From Rebecca billardiae RCC1528 (taxonomy: Eukaryota; Haptophyta): a DNA stretch of 64,000 bases. The stretch is taken from contig OZ251222.1 of the NCBI GenBank assembly GCA_965240325.2, forward strand, positions 4,278,001 to 4,342,000. The letters are read 5' to 3'. Shown here piece after piece: positions 42,334-53,655 of this stretch (positions are counted from its first letter, which is position 1; the number at the start of each line of letters is the position of its first letter). The position numbers were made by a program, and so were the translations under genes. The notes under the pieces were generated by a model, which ran no database searches, had not been told where the DNA came from, and saw only the letters and a list, made by a program, of their open reading frames with translations.

Positions 42334-45300
42334 CGAGCTGCGCGGCCGCGCGCTCGCGCTCGGCGTGGAGCGCGGCGGCGTGGAGCGCGGCGGCCTCGGC
42401 GAGCGCGGCCTCGCGCTCGGCCGCCGCGTGCGCGAGCGCGCGCTCCAGCCGCGCCTCCGCCTCCGCCTCGGCCGCGGCGCGCGCGTGCGCGCCCGCTTCC
42501 TCCGCGCGGCCGCGCGCGTCTTCGAGCTCCTCCGCCGCCGCCTGCTGCCGCTGCACCAGGCCGACGAGCTCGGCGGCGGCCGAGGCCTGTGCGCGCGCGT
42601 GCGCGTCCGCGGCCTCGCGCAGCGCCGCCGCGCCCGCCGCCGCGAGCTGCTCGAGCTGCGCCTCGGCGTCGGCGAGCGCGGCCGTGGCGATGCCCGCGGC
42701 CGCGCGCGCCTCCGCGCATGCCGCCGCGTGCGCGCGCGCCGCGGCGTCGGCGGCGCGCAGGGCTCGGCGGTGCGCGTGGCCGCGCGCGGCGGCCTGCACG
42801 CGGCACGCCGCCGCAGCGCGCGTCGCGCGCGCGCGCGTGCCCGCCGCGAGCGCGCGCGCCGCGTTGCGCGCGGCCGCGGCGTCGGCCGCCGCGGCGCGCG
42901 CGCTCGCCAGCTCGGCACCGAGCCGCGCAACGTCGGCGGCGGCGCGCTCGGCGTCGGCGTTGCGCGCGGCGTCGGTGGCTTCGGCGGCGGCGCGGGCGTC
43001 GGCGAGGCTCGCCTCGGCGCGCGAGGCGCGCGCCTCCGCCGCGCGCGCGCGCTCGGCGTCACGCGCCGCCTCCGCCGCCGCGGCCGCCGCCTCGGCGCGC
43101 GCCGCCGCCTCCGCCTCGGCCGCGGCCGCGGCGCGCTCGGCGACCGACGCCGCGTCCGCGCGCGCGGCGGCGACGTGCTGCTCGGCGCGCGAGACGACGG
43201 CGGAGGCGTCGGCCTCGGCGGCCTCAGCGCGCGCGGCAGCGGCGCGCCCCGCCTCCTCCGCCGCCGCCATCGCGCCATGTGCCGACTCCACCGCCGCGCC
43301 CGCCGCCGCCTTCACCGCCGCCGCGTCCGCGTCCGCCGCGCCGCGCGCCGCCACCGCCTCGGCCGCGCGCGCCTCGGCCGCCTCCGCGTCGGCGCGGGCG
43401 CGATCGGCGCGGGCCTCAGCCTCCGCGGCGGCCGCGTGCGCGCCGCTCGCCGACGCCTCAGCCGCGCCCACCCTCTCAGCAGCGGCGCGCTCGGCCTGGC
43501 TCAGCTGCGCCGCGTGCGCCGCGTGCGCAGCGCCGAGCGCGGCCGCGCGCTCGGCCGCGGCGCGCGCCGAGGCGTCGGCGAGCGCCGCTTCGACGGCCGC
43601 CTGCTGGCGCGCGGCGGCGGCCGTTGCGGCGGCGGTGGCGGCCGCGTCAGCGTCGGCGCGTAGCTGCGCCAGCGCGCGCGCGTGCGCCTTGGCCGCCGCC
43701 TTGCCCTCCGCCCGCGCCACCTCCGCGGCCGCCTCGGCCGCCTCGGCGCGCGCCGCCTGCGCGTCCGAGCGCGCGCGCAGCGCGTCCACGCGCGCGCCCA
43801 GCTCGGCGCGGAGCGTGTCCGTGCGCGCGCCCGCCTCGTCCGCCGCGCCTGCGGCGGCTGCGGCGGTGCGCAGCGCGTCTTCGAGCTCGGCGGCGGCGTC
43901 GGCTGCGGCCGCCTCGGCCTCGGCGAGCTCGGAGGCCGCCGTTGCGGCCGCAGCGGCCGCCGCCTCCGCCGCGCGCGCCGCAGCCGCCTCCGCCGCGTCC
44001 GCGCGCGCGCGCTGCGCCGCCTCGCGCTCGGCGGTGGCCGCGTGCTGCGCGGCCGCGGCCTCGAGCTTGGCAGCGGCGTCGAGCTCGAGTGCCTCGCGCT
44101 GTGCATTGGCTGAGGCCAGCTCATCCGCCGCCGTTGCGGCCGCGGCGGCCGCCGCCTCCGCCGCGCGCGCCGCAGCCGCCTCCGCCGCGTCCGCGCGCGC
44201 GCGCTGCGCCGCCTCGCGCTCGGCGGTGGCCGCGTGCTGCGCGGCCGCGGCCTCGAGCTTGGCAGCGGCGTCGAGCTCGAGTGCCTCGCGCTGTGCATTG
44301 GCTGAGGCCAGCTCATCCGCCGCCGTTGCGGCCGCGGCGGCCGCCGCCTCCGCCGCGCGCGCCGCAGCCGCCTCCGCCGCGTCCGCGCGCGCGCGCTGCG
44401 CCGCCTCGCGCTCGGCGGTGGCCGCGTGCTGCGCGGCCGCGGCCTCGAGCTTGGCAGCGGCGTCGAGCTCGAGTGCCTCGCGCTGTGCAGTGGCTGAGGC
44501 CAGCTCGGAGGCAGCCGTTGCGGCCGCAGCGGCTGCCGCCTCCGCGGCGCGCGCCGCAGCCGCCTCCGCCGCGTCCGCGCGCGCGCGCTGCGCCGCCTCG
44601 CGCTCGGCGGTGGCCGCGTGCTGCGCGGCCGCGGCCTCGAGCTTGGCAGCGGCGTCCAGCTCGAGTGCCTCGCGCTGTGCAGTGGCTGAGGCCAGCTCAT
44701 CCGCCGCCGTTGCGGCCGCAGCGGCCGCCGCCTCCGCCGCGCGCGCCTCCGCCGCCTCCGCCGCGTCCGCGCGCGCGCGCTGCGCCGCCTCGCGCTCGGC
44801 GGTGGCCGCGTGCTGCGCGGCCGCGGCCTCGAGCTTGGCAGCGGCGTCCAGCTCGAGTGCCTCGCGCTGTGCAGTGGCTGAGGCCAGCTCATCCGCCGCC
44901 GTTGCGGCCGCGGCGGCCGCCGCCTCCGCCGCGCGCGCCGCAGCCGCCTCCGCCGCGTCCGCGCGCGCGCGCTGCGCCGCCTCGCGCTCGGCGGCAGCCT
45001 CGGCCTCGGCGGCTGCGTCAGCCACCGCTTGCGCAGCCGCCGCGCGCGCCTCGCTGAGCGCCGCCAGCGCGCGCTGAGCGTCGGCTTCGCGCGCCGCGTG
45101 CGCCGCCGCCGCCTCCTCGGAGCGCGCGGAGCGCTCGACCTCGAGCGCCGCGGCCGTCTCCGCCGCCCGCGCGTCCGCGCCGCGCTTCGCGCCCGACTCC
45201 TGCGCGAGCGCGTCGGTGAGGAAGGCGTTGTGCGCCGCGGCCTCGCTCAGCTGGTCCGCCAGCCGCGCCACCTCGCCCGCGGCGGCGCCGCCGTCCGCCT

Positions 45301-45892
45301 CGAGCCGCGCGACGGCGGCGCGCAGCTCATCGCGCTCGGTTGCGGCGGCGCGCTGCGCGGCGGCCGCGTCGGCGCGCGCCGCGTCGAGCTGCGCCGCGAG
45401 CGCGTCGCGCTCGCGCGAGAGCCGGTCCGCGTCCGCCGCCGCCTTCTGCGCGCGCTCGCGCGCCGCCTGCGCCCGCCCCAGGTCGCGCGTGAGCGCGCTC
45501 GTTTTCTTCTCCTCCGCGTCGAGGGCCTTGCGCGCGGCGCTGAGCTTGGCGCGCGCGTCGCTCAGCTCGGCGGCCTCCTTGTCCGCGCGCGCGAGCTGGG
45601 CGCTCTGCGCGCGCGCGCGGCGGAGCTCCTCGTCCAGCGCGCGCCGCGCCTGATCCCGCTCCGCCTCCGCCGCGCGCGAGCCCTTTACCGCCTCGGCCGC
45701 GCGCGCGGTGGCCGCGGCCGCGCGCGCCCCCAGCTCCTCAGACTGCCGCAGCGCAAGGCCGAGCTGCTCGGCGAGCCGGCGGGCCTCGTGCTCCTCGGAG
45801 CGCGCGGCGGCGCCCGACGAGTGCGCGCGCTCCAGCGCGGGGCACTCGTCGCCCGCCTCGGAGGGCGCGCGGCTGCCCGGCGCGCTGCGGCA

Positions 45893-45943
<51 letters not shown>

Positions 45944-46435
45944 CGCTGCTGCCTCTGTGTCAAGTCGCTCGACGATGGCCGCGGCGGTGGCGCCGAGGCC
46001 GGCGGCGAGGGCGTGCAGCTCGCGCCGTGCAGCGCGCATGCACTCGCGCGCGGGGCTCGGCAGCCCCGCCTCCGCGCCGCCGGACGCCTCCGGCTCAGCG
46101 GCCGCCTGCGCCGCGGCGGCCGCGGTGCGCAGCTCTGCGAGCAGCGGCGCCAGCCGGGACCTGCAGCGCGGCTGCACGGTGAGACGGCGCGCGCCGTTCG
46201 GCGGCGCGCGCGACTTGGTCGAGGCGCTCGCGTCCGCGCCCGACGGCTCGTACGACCCCGGCCCCGGCGTCACGTCCGCGTGCTGCGCGGCGCCGAATCG
46301 GTCGGCGGTCGCACGCGGCACGGCCGCCGCGCGCGGCAGCACGATCTCGAGCGACGGGTTGTAACGGCCGGGCGAGGGCGCGCCCTCCTTGCCCGACGTG
46401 GAGAAGCGCGGGGCACGTGACTTACCCCAGTCCAT
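40790..46435 (-). CDS. HMMR/RHAMM-like giant coiled-coil protein
   Basis: Three exons (46435-41945, 41757-41516, 41366-40790) give about 1,769 residues. The N-terminus (KSRAPRFSTSGKEGAPSPGR then YNPSLEIVLP) aligns by eye with the conserved start of animal HMMR (APSPGxY box), and a second PGPGSYEP box follows. A poly-Gly run and a 1,300-residue Ala/Glu/Arg coiled coil contain five 64-residue tandem repeats and a poly-Gln run. The HMMR C-terminal signature is present as GHANHRQKIQHHLKIKHEND. The first intron needs a GC donor (AAG|GCACGC) or a GT donor 12 nt downstream; the second has two acceptors 9 nt apart. HMMR-type proteins bind microtubules at centrosomes and spindles; here a basal-body or spindle role is inferred. 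It is head-to-head with the PPR gene. Confidence 0.78.
43930..44995 (-). repeat. Five and a half 192-bp coding tandem repeats
   Basis: The segment around CGTGCTGCGCGGCCGCGG recurs at 44041, 44233, 44425, 44617 and about 44809, exactly 192 bp apart. Each unit encodes 64 residues of the type AEREAAQRARADAAEAA ... ELDAAAKLEAAAAQHAAT. Units differ by only a few bases, indicating recent expansion or gene conversion within the coiled coil. Confidence 0.9.
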
Positions 46436-46828
46436 CGTCCGGCGCTCCGCTGGCTCAGTGGCTCTGCTGCTCCTCGCGCGATGCGCGCGTGCTCGTCCGC
46501 TCAAACGACCGCGGTCGAGAGTGTCAGCGTTTGCGGCAAGTTCCTCCGCGGAGCGGCCGTTTCGCGCGAAAGTGACTGCTATCAAGAGTCGTTTCACGAA
46601 GAATACAGCAGTAACGGCCACAGCGCGGGAACCAACCGAGCCGGAGGGGGCCGCCGCAGGCACCGAGGACCGGCCTGGCGGGGGGGGGCAGGGTCGTCCG
46701 CCCAAGCAGCCCAAGATCTCCCTTCGGCTTGGTCCGCCGAGCTTTTCGAAGGGCGTGCGCGGCGGCAGCTTCTCGACTCGACGGCGCGGAGTCTGAAGTC
46801 ATCGCTCGTCATCGCGGGCGGGACCACC
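46436..46828. other. Divergent promoter region, HMMR-like/PPR
   Basis: 393 bp separate the two start codons. An alternative upstream plus-strand ATG at 46481 would extend the PPR protein but gives no leader. No defined element is seen. Confidence 0.4.
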
Positions 46829-47777
46829 ATGCGCCGGGACGCGCGCGCACGCCCGCGCGCGCTGCGGCGCGCGCTCGCCGCGCTGGCGCTGGCCGCGGCG
46901 GCCGCGGCGGCCGGCGGCGGCGCCACCGCCCGGCTGCCCGCCGCGCCGCGCGTCTCGCGCGCGCCGCTGCGCGCGCCGCGCGCGCGCGTCGGTCTGGCGG
47001 TGCTGCCGCCGCCCGCGCCCCTCGGCTCGCCGGGCGAGTACCAGCGGCGCATCGAGGCGACGATGCGGCGCGGCGAGTGGCGCGTGGGCATGGACCTGTA
47101 CGACCAGTGCCAGACCGTCTTCGGCGCGTGCATGTCCACCGTCGCGCACGCGTCGATCGTCGCGACCGCGGTGAGCGGGCTGGCACGCGCGGGCCGCGTG
47201 GGCGACGCGACGTCGCTGCTGCTCGAGCGGCTGGACGGCGGCGGGAGCGGTCCGCGCGGCGCGGGCGCGCTCGCAGCCGCCGCCCCCGCCGCCGCCGCGC
47301 CGCCGCCGCCCGCCCCGCCGCCCGGCGCGGGCGCGCCGCTCGCGCGCGCCCTGGACATGCGGCGCACGAACGCGCTGCTGGACGCGTGCGCGAGCTCGCC
47401 GCGGCACGTGCGCGCCGCGCAGGCGATCGTGCAGCGGCTGCGCGCGGCGAACGCGACGCTGGGCGCGAAGACGTACTGCATCCTCATCAAGGGCCTCGGC
47501 CGCGCGCGCGACGCCTCCGCCGTCTCGCGCACCCTCGCCGCGATGGCGGAGTGCGGCGTCCCCGCGGACGTGGTGACCTGCAACGCCGCCCTCGATGCGT
47601 ACGCGCGCGCGGCCGAGCCGCAGCTGGCGCGCGCGCTGCTCGCGTCGATGGAGGCGCGCGCGGACGGGCTGCCCCGGCCGAACACGCGCTCGTACAACAC
47701 CGTGCTCAAGGCGTACGCGCGCGCGCGCAGGCTGGACGACGCGCGCGCGCTCGGCGCAGCCATGCTCGCGGGCGCGC

Positions 47778-47814
<37 letters not shown>

Positions 47815-49480
47815 GGCGGCGGCGCCCGCGGCGCTGCCATCGGCCGGCGAGTTGGGCGCGGCGGCGGCGGCGGCGGCGGAGGGCGGCGGCGGCGGCGGCG
47901 TCGGGCCTGAGCCCGCGTTCGACGAGGTCTCGCTCAACACGCTCGTCGACGCGCACGCGCGCGCCGGCGCCCTCGACGGCGCGCTCGCGCTGCTGCGCGC
48001 GCGCACGCTGGGCGCAGTGGCGGCCGAGCTGCGCGCGCCCGCGCCGGCCTCGCGCGCGCGCGCGAGGCGCGCGCCGCCGCTGCCCGCGCGCGCGGCGGCG
48101 CTCGAGCCCGCCGCCGCCGGTGCCGCCGGCGCGGCGGCGGCGCGCCCCCTCGCCGCCGCGCCGCCGCCCGACCCCGCCGCCGCCCTCGCCGCCGCCGCCG
48201 CCGCGCGCCCCGTGGCCGCGGGCGGGCACGCCTACACCTCGTTGATCGACGCACTCGCGCGCCGCGGCCGGCTGGCGGCCGCGCTGCTTCTCTTCGAGGG
48301 GATGCGCGAGGAGGGGCTGAGGCCGGGGGTGGTGACGTGGAACTGCGTGATCGGCGCGTGCGCGCGCGCGGGCCACGCGCAGCGCGCCCTCGCCCTCCGC
48401 GACGCGATGCGCGCCGAGGGCGGCGCCGTCGCACCCGACGCGCACACGTACAATGCACTCATCGCCGGGCTGTGCAGAGCGGCGGACGCGCGGCCGAGCG
48501 CGCTCGACGGCGTGAGCGGCCTGCTGCAGGAGATGAGCGAGGCGGGCGTGCGCCGCACCGCGCGGACGTACAACGCGGTGCTCGGCGCGCTCGCGCGCCG
48601 CGGCGACACCGCGGGCGCCGAGGCCGTTGCCGCGCGCATGCTGTCGGACGGACTCGAGCACACCGCGCACTCCCTGACCGCCCTCATGCACGCGCGCGCC
48701 GCCTCGGCCGACCTGGGCGGCGTGCGCGCGGCGTGGGACGAGCTGCGCGGCTCCGGGCTGCGCGTCGACCGCGTGGCCGTGCACGCCTTCATGCGCGCGT
48801 GCCTCGAGTGCGACCGCCGCGCGCGCCCCGCGCACGCGCCCCCCTCGCGCGCCGACGCGCCCGCCGCCGCCGCCGCTGACGCTCTCGGCCCGGGCGCGCG
48901 CGCCGCGCTCGCGCTGTGGGAAGGCGAGATGGTGGGCGGGCGCGCGCTCGCGCTCCGGCCGGACGCGACGACGTGCACGGTGCTGGTGCACGGGCTGTCG
49001 ACGGCGAGCGGCACGCGCGCGGGCGCCGAGGCGGCGTGGCGCGTGTACGAGGCCGCGCGCGCGCTCGGCGTCCAACCTGACGAGCCGTGCGCGCGCGCCG
49101 TGATGCTTGCGTGCAAGCGCGCGCTCGGCGTCGAGCGCGCGGCGGCGCTGCTCGCAGACCTGCGCCGGCTCGGCTGGAGCGCGCCCGCGCTGCGCCCGCT
49201 CGAGCTCGAGCTGCGCGCCATGGAGCGCACCGAGAGCTTCACGCTCTCCGAGCGCTGGAAGGGCGCGGGGCCAGCGCACACGGGCGCAGAGCGCGCCGAG
49301 CGCGCGCGGCTGCGCGGCCGCGGCGGCACGGGCGCGCGCCGGCTCGACAGCAGGCGCGGCGGCGGCGCGCGCCGACCGCGCGCGCCCGACGGCGCCGCGC
49401 CGGCCGACGGCGCCGAGCGCGACGAGCTCTTCGAGCGGCGCGGCTGGAACGAGTTCGACTCGGGCTTCCGCGTGCTATGA
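46829..49480 (+). CDS. Pentatricopeptide repeat (PPR) protein
   Basis: The intronless gene encodes 883 residues from ATG 46829. The leader (LRRALAALALAAAAAAAGGG, then a basic Pro/Ala stretch) fits organelle import. Helical-hairpin repeats are visible throughout: YCILIKGLGRARDASAVSRT, VVTCNAALDAYARAAEPQLA, TRSYNTVLKAYARARRLDDA, TWNCVIGACARAGHAQRALA, TYNALIAGLCRAADARPSAL and TYNAVLGALARRGDTAGAEA. PPR proteins bind organellar RNA, one base per repeat, for processing or stabilisation. The array is interrupted by low-complexity Gly/Ala loops (residues about 320-360 and 420-480) that are probably disordered. No DYW, E or SMR domain is recognised; the C-terminus is basic. Confidence 0.9.
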
Positions 49481-50358
49481 CGCGCGCGCCTCGCTCGCCC
49501 TTCGGCCCGTACGCAGTCTTTGTCACTGTACAGTGATAACTGATTATGATATGGCAGTCTCCGGCCCCGGTTGACCCCTGCCTGGGCTGCCAGTCCGGTC
49601 ATAGAAGCCGGGCGTACCGCGCGCATCAAAAATGACGATCGATATGCGTCTTCGTCGCGCGCAGTTCCTGCGCGCGACGAGCGCCTGCGCCCGCCCTGCT
49701 ACCCCGGGCGCCCGGTCGGCGCCGCGCTAGCTGCCGTCTGCCGGCGGGCTCCGGCCTGGCGGACACAGGCGGTAAGCGCCAGTAACGGACAGCACGGCGC
49801 GGTCACGACTCCCGCCCGGCCTCACGCCGTCTGCGCGCCGGGGAGACTTAGCAGCAGGGTGAGTCAGGGGAGACGGGAGCAGTGCTGTGTCGGTCAGCCG
49901 ATGAGAGTGCCGGTGCTCCGCCGGGGCCGGGCGTCGCGGGCTCATCAGATGAGTGATGATGAGTGCATCAGAGCATGATGACAGATCGATTGACGCGCGC
50001 GCCTTGCTTGGTTGGCTCTGTGCGCCAACTGTGCCGTGTGCGCCGCAGCAGCAGTGTTGAGTGCGCCTGCTCCGCAGCCTGTGGCACTGTGCCCGCGCGG
50101 CTGTCTCACGCGACCGAGCGACGAGCCGAAAGGGCGAAGGCGCCACGATCACGTGGACCCTCCGATCAGCAGGAGACCCGGACCCTGAGTGCGCGCCTCG
50201 GCGCTCGCCTGGGCCGCGACTCGTGAGCGCACGCCGTGTCACTGGCAGTGCCGAGCGCTGCGCACGGGCAGACGCGGCCGCCAGTGTCACAGCTGCTCTG
50301 ACGAGCACGAGCATCGGTGCGGATGGCATCGACGGGGCCGGGCGCCCGCGCTCGGCGA
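49481..50358. other. Intergenic region between convergent genes, with strong hairpin
   Basis: A 13-bp perfect inverted repeat with a 3-nt loop lies at 49652-49680 (TCGTCGCGCGCAG/CTGCGCGCGACGA), about 170 bp after the PPR stop. No coding sequence is supported. Confidence 0.5.
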
Positions 50359-51670
50359 TCACAACTTGCCTGCGCGCGCGCGGGGTGGCGCGCAGCGCAG
50401 CGGTGCGCGCGTGCGCACGCGGGACGCCCCGGCCGTGAGCGCGCCGTCAAACCCAACGCGACCGCCGCGCCGCGCCGCGCCGCGCCGCGCCGCGCCGCGC
50501 CCCGCGCGCACCCGTGTCGAGCACGTGCACAATGTTGAGCGGGTTGATGCCGTCCCAGCCGCCGAACACGACCACCTTGTTCGACACGAGCACGGTGCGA
50601 TGGCCGTACATCCCCGCGGGCGCCTCGCCCGGCACGCGCGTGCGGTGCCAGATGCCAGTCGTCATGTCGAGCGCGGCCAGCTCGTCGGACGGCACCAGCT
50701 CTCCCCTCCACCCGCCCACCACCAGCAGCTGGCCGGCGGCGGTGAGCTCGGCGGCGTGGTACGCGCAGCCGTCCGCCGTGACGCCGCGCTGCCGCAGGCG
50801 CTCCCACTTCATCGTGAGCGAGTCGAGCGACCACACGTCGTTCGAGTAGGACAGCGAGGTCTGCCCCGCGTCGTCTGCGCGAGAGCCGCGCGCGCGCCGC
50901 GGGGCGTCAGGCCACACGCGCGTGCGAGTCCGCGCGCGCGCGCGCTCGCGCGCTCGCACGTACCCTGGCGCACGTGCATCCCGCCAAAGATGTACAGCTG
51001 GCCGTCGACCACGTGGCACGTGTGGCACGCGAGCGGCGGCGGGCACCGCTCCGAGACGCGCGGCTGGCTCCACACGGTCGCGTCGACGTCGAGCACGTGC
51101 AGGTCATCGAGCGACACCTTGCCGTTGTGCCCGCCCCAGATGAGGAGCTTGCGCTCGACGAGCGCGGCGCTGTGCCAGTAGCGCGGCGAGGGTAGCCGGC
51201 CCTTCGCCTCGCGCATCTCCCACGTCATCTGCGTGAGGTCGAAGCACGGCAAGTCGTTGAAGATGAAGCGCGCGGTCGGCGTCTTCTGCCCGCGGCCGCC
51301 AAACACGATCAGGAACTCGTCCACGTGCGTGGTGGTGTGCCAGCTGCGCGGGGTCGGGCCCTTGCCCAGCGCGACGCGTGGCTTCGTCCACGTCAGCGTC
51401 TCTGCGCGCGCGCGCGCGAGGCGGCGGGCGGCCAGGTCACGCGCGGGATGCGCGTCGGCGCGCGAGCGACGAGCGGCCGGCTGCCGGCCGCTCGCTCCGC
51501 GCCGCACCTGTGTCCAGCACGTACGGATCGAGCGGGAAGTACTCGAACTTGTCGCCAGCGGTGTGCTGCTGCCCACCGCACACGATGATATTCCGCTCGA
51601 CGAGCGTCATCGTGTGCCCGCCGCGCGCCTTGGGCGGCGTGCCGTTCGTCTTCAGCAACGACCACGCCAT
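50359..51670 (-). CDS. Kelch-repeat protein
   Basis: Four exons are proposed: 51670-51508, 51401-50964, 50874-50512 and a tiny terminal exon 50369-50359, all phase-1 joins, giving 324 residues. Kelch blades are clear: ARGGHTMTLVERNIIVCGG, PRSWHTTTHVDEFLIVFGG, SPRYWHSAALVERKLLIWGG, LACHTCHVVDGQLYIFGG, YHAAELTAAGQLLVVGG and MYGHRTVLVSNKVVVFGG. Six blades suggest a closed beta-propeller used for protein binding; no BTB, F-box or catalytic domain is present. The start MAWSLLK is chosen because it leads directly into blade 1; the frame is open 29 codons upstream. The last exon (joining to ...DTGKL-stop) is the weakest part; the protein may end differently. Confidence 0.8.
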
Positions 51671-52824
51671 GCTGCCCTCGAAACGGATGGCTGCACTGTT
51701 GTTACAAGTATGCGGATACAACACGATCGATCGGTACCCCTTAGGCCCTAGTTGCAAACTGTACCCGCTTATTACATATATTCCTTACTCACTTTGTAGC
51801 TTTCATTATATCAGTGGAGAGTCAGTTGGCGGTCTTCATTCTGAATCTGATGTAGTCTGCCGACCGTCACTCGCCGTCAGTCGTCACCGTGGTGACGCGG
51901 CGTCGGAGATCAGACTCCGCAAGAGTTTCAGACTCTGTTCGTCGGCATGAGCCGCAGTGATGCCATGGGGATCATGCTGCGGGCATGGCTTCATGCTGGT
52001 GTACTACAGGTCGCTGCTTCGTTTTTCGGACTGCTTCGTTTTTCGGACCCGGGCGATGGCGACAGTGGCTCGCTCATCGGCGGGTGCGTGGCGGGCGCGC
52101 CGCGGCAGGGCTGAGCAGCCTGTCGGCGCGTGGGGTGACGTGCCCGTCACTATACGTTACCAGTCGGGTCGCGGTGCCTGCTGGCATCGTCCTCGGCCGC
52201 TCGCAGCTCAGGCGCTGCGCTGATCGGTACGCCCGCGCTAACGCTGTGTGCGCCGGCCGGGCCCAGCGCAAGCGCCTCGATGAAGGCGGCTAAGGGCGTC
52301 AAGCCGTACTCGGTTGAGGCGCGAAAGCGGAGACCTACAAGATATAGCGCGCGGTAGTTGCCCAGAAGGCGGCTGCCATGCGGTGGTGTTGGGGCGCGCG
52401 GCTGCGTGCTCGGCCGACGACAACGAGCCCTCTGGCACGCTCTCATCATCGAAGTTGAGTGTGTTCACAGCCACGCCGGCGGGGATGCGCTGGAAGACTG
52501 CTCCAGCCTTCCGCGCCAACGTTGAGCTTGCCAAGCAGTAGTCGGCACGCCAGGCCGCCAAGCTCGCGCGCCTTCGTGAGCAGCACGAGGCCGAACCTGA
52601 TGACGTGCGCTAGGCTGAGGCGGTGAGGTTCGACGCGGCTGAGCTCGCCGACCAGCTCGGTATCCTTCCTGTACACGCCGTAGAGGTCGCCGCGCCGAAG
52701 CCGGACAACATGCGGCTCAATGATGGCCAGAATGACTCGTGGTCGTTGCGGGGATTCAACCAGAAGAAGGCCGCGCGAACTGCGCAGAAGGAGGCGGAGG
52801 CGGCGCGTGCGCGTGCTGGCCGGC
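51671..52824. other. Gene-poor region with dispersed repeat A
   Basis: It includes repeat A copy 2 (52044-52416). Frames at 52314-52541 and 52623-52976 encode unrecognised sequence and probably belong to decayed mobile DNA. Confidence 0.5.
52044..52416 (+). repeat. Dispersed repeat A, copy 2
   Basis: 373 bp similar to 23791-24173 in the same orientation. Small indels disrupt any common reading frame. Confidence 0.85.
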
Positions 52825-53478
52825 GGTCCGAAAGTTCACCAGGTCGACGTCGACGGCGAACGCCGGACGGTGCCCGCGGCGCAGGGTCTGGAGCTGACAT
52901 CGACAGTCGCCTGGTGAGCATGCTTACCTGCCCCTGGGGTTGGCTGCTACACGCACGTGATGTCTGGAATGTATGATGCCGTCAGCCCGACTCAAATGGC
53001 CTACCAGGCCGCAGCTGCTAGCAGACTCCGCGTGCATGCTGAGAGCATGCGGTCCGAAAGTGGTCGACGGTGCCCGCGGCGGCGCAGCCGCAGCTGCCGT
53101 CTGGGCGGCTAGCGCGGAAGCTGAGTGAGCATGTTCGTCCGTTCCTGAGGTGGTCTACTGCATGTATGTTATGTCTAGAATGCATGATGCCGTTAGCCCG
53201 ACTCACACGGCTCACCAGGCAGCGGCTCTGACTCGGCGCGCGCGCTGAGAGCCCGCGGGTCCGAAAGTTGAAGCATGCCGTCGGCGGCCCCGTCGTGGAC
53301 CTCGTGGCGTCCGTGGGGCACATGGTAGTGGAACAAAGTCGTCTAAATGGTACATAGCCGCTGGGTTGTACCTCAGGCACACCCTGGGGGTGCCGCCAGA
53401 CGCGATCTCGAGCGCCGCAGACCCCCGGGGGCGCCGCCGCCATCGTGCACAAAAAGTGAACAGCAATCGGGTCCGAAA
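52825..53478. repeat. Degenerate tandem repeat, about 210 bp unit
   Basis: GGTCCGAAAG recurs at 52825, 53051, 53258 and 53469. GTGAGCATG followed by a shared block (ATGATGCCGT-AGCCCGACTCA, one base variable) occurs at 52914 and 53125. The copies are diverged and not coding. Confidence 0.7.
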
Positions 53479-53655
53479 GTTGAAGCAGCGACCTGTACAC
53501 TGTCATGGCATGCATTGGTGCGCCGGGCGCCGGGGCCGGACGAAGACGGAAGAGCAGCGTGAGCGGTGCCGGCGCGAATGCGCGACAGGTGCGCGCCGTT
53601 TCGCGGTTTCGCCTGCGCAGCTCCGGAGTTAAAACTAGCTCGCCAGCACGGTCCA

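Noticed and set aside
43930-44995. CRISPR-like regular repeats
   Set aside because: The 192-bp units are contiguous coding repeats without spacers, in a eukaryotic gene.
41706-45077. A 1,123-codon Ala/Ser plus-strand frame
   Set aside because: It is the mirror of the HMMR-like coiled coil; the minus frame has both family signatures.
46416-46426. A perfect-looking GTAAGT splice donor four codons into the HMMR-like gene
   Set aside because: Reading through gives KSRAPRFS..APSPGRYNP, which matches the conserved N-terminus, so the site is not needed.
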